A stretch of DNA of 5,489 nucleotides from the NCBI GenBank assembly GCA_028292145.1, contig JAQGMX010000359.1, positions 1-5,489 of the forward strand, written 5' to 3'. The first letter of the stretch is position 1. Each line of letters opens with the position of its first letter. This document shows positions 5,024-5,489 of this stretch, one piece after another. The notes below the pieces were generated by a model. The model was not told the origin of the DNA, searched no databases, and saw only the letters and a program-made list of their open reading frames with translations. Position numbers and translations under genes: made by a program. The DNA comes from Variovorax sp. (GTDB taxonomy: Bacteria; Pseudomonadota; Gammaproteobacteria; Burkholderiales; Burkholderiaceae_C).

Positions 5024-5489
5024 CGTCTGCCTTCTACAGCGGGCGCGTGATGCATCAGCGGCTGAGTCCGGCGCGGCATCGTCTGCAATATCGGGTGTTT
5101 TCGCTGCTGCTCGACATCGACGAATTGCCTGCGCTCGTCAGGCGATTGCGGCTGTTTTCGCTGAACCGTTTCAATGTGTTCAGCCTGCACGAGCGCGATT
5201 ACGGCGCGGGGGACGGCGTCGGCTTGCGCACGTACGTCGAGCGCCAGTTGCAGGGGGCCGGCCTGCGCACGGGCGGCGCGATCCGCCTTTTGACCATGCC
5301 GCGCATCTTCGGCTACGCCTTCAATCCGCTGAGCGTGTACTTCTGCGACCGGCCGGACGGCGAACCGGGGCTGGAAGCCGTGCTCTACGAGGTGCACAAC
5401 ACCTTCGGTCAGCGCCACAGCTACCTGATCCAGGTCGACGCCGCAGACCGCACGCGCGAGAAGATCGTGCAGGACTGCACCAAGAATTT
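5020..5489 (+). CDS. DUF1365 family protein (3' end outside window)
   Basis: The first 156 codons are present and the frame runs open past the right edge; the family is usually about 240-270 residues. Characteristic features are FYSGRVMHQRLSPARHRLQY near the start (5-24), LDIDEL at 31-36, FSLHERDYG at 54-62, MPRIFGYAFNPLSVYFC at 93-109 and EVHNTFGQRHSYL at 124-136. The start is GTG 5020, whose GTGA overlaps the stop of the flavoprotein gene, with GGAG (5011-5014) five bases upstream; ATG 5050 is a less likely alternative. The operon order of flavoprotein then DUF1365 is the common one, usually followed by a cyclopropane-fatty-acid-synthase-like methyltransferase, which would be expected just beyond the window. 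The biochemical role of DUF1365 is not established; co-occurrence points to lipid acyl-chain modification under singlet-oxygen stress. Confidence 0.92.
   Translation, partial: MTSAFYSGRVMHQRLSPARHRLQYRVFSLLLDIDELPALVRRLRLFSLNRFNVFSLHERDYGAGDGVGLRTYVERQLQGAGLRTGGAIRLLTMPRIFGYAFNPLSVYFCDRPDGEPGLEAVLYEVHNTFGQRHSYLIQVDAADRTREKIVQDCTKN

Noticed and set aside
4897..5418. Minus-strand 173-codon open frame opposite the end of the flavoprotein and DUF1365 genes
   Set aside because: It lies antisense to strongly conserved DUF1365 blocks, shows no domain signature and has no supporting ribosome site.
1..5489. CRISPR array, tRNA/rRNA, insertion sequence or attachment site
   Set aside because: I saw no spaced direct repeats, no cloverleaf-like or rRNA-like sequence, no transposase motif and no terminal inverted repeats; the region reads as a continuous native gene cluster.

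Overview
The window is a GC-rich, tightly packed chromosomal segment. It centres on an ECF sigma factor / zinc anti-sigma pair of the RpoE-ChrR type, the proteobacterial singlet-oxygen and photo-oxidative stress switch first described in Rhodobacter sphaeroides. High third-position GC, short gaps and ATGA/GTGA stop-start overlaps point to a proteobacterium. The gene mix (DUF1295, DUF6134, DUF2177, a COG2907 flavoprotein, DUF1365) would fit a beta- or gammaproteobacterium, but the sequence alone does not fix the taxon.

Layout. Positions 1-138 hold the last 45 codons of a membrane protein, possibly a transporter. It overlaps a DUF1295 membrane reductase-like gene (113-937), which overlaps a secreted DUF6134 gene (934-1635). 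A 75-base gap follows with a near-perfect ECF promoter (TGATCC, 18 bases, TAAAGA) and then a small DUF2177 membrane protein (1711-2139). Facing it on the minus strand is the rpoE-chrR pair (sigma 2826-3503, anti-sigma 2164-2829, 4-base overlap). A 23-base hairpin lies at the convergent junction. A 116-base divergent region separates rpoE from a rightward pair: a COG2907-type FAD oxidoreductase (3620-5023) and a DUF1365 gene (from 5020, running off the right edge).

How the parts fit. ChrR should hold the sigma factor inactive through its N-terminal zinc domain. It keeps all four zinc ligands, the cupin metal ligands and the C-terminal cysteine pair. When released, the sigma factor would transcribe its own operon from a matching promoter at 3508-3537 (TGATCT, 18 bases, TAGACG), and DUF2177 from the promoter at 1657-1686. 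A weaker match may drive the FAD-DUF1365 operon. The targets are mostly membrane or predicted lipid-modifying proteins. The simplest model is a singlet-oxygen-induced envelope and lipid remodelling module. The regulatory half is well supported; the chemistry of the target genes is not known from sequence.

The least ordinary observation is that the -10 elements proposed on both sides of the divergent region lie only 4-5 bases upstream of the ATG codons. Both rpoE and the FAD gene may therefore be read from leaderless transcripts, or may start further inside.
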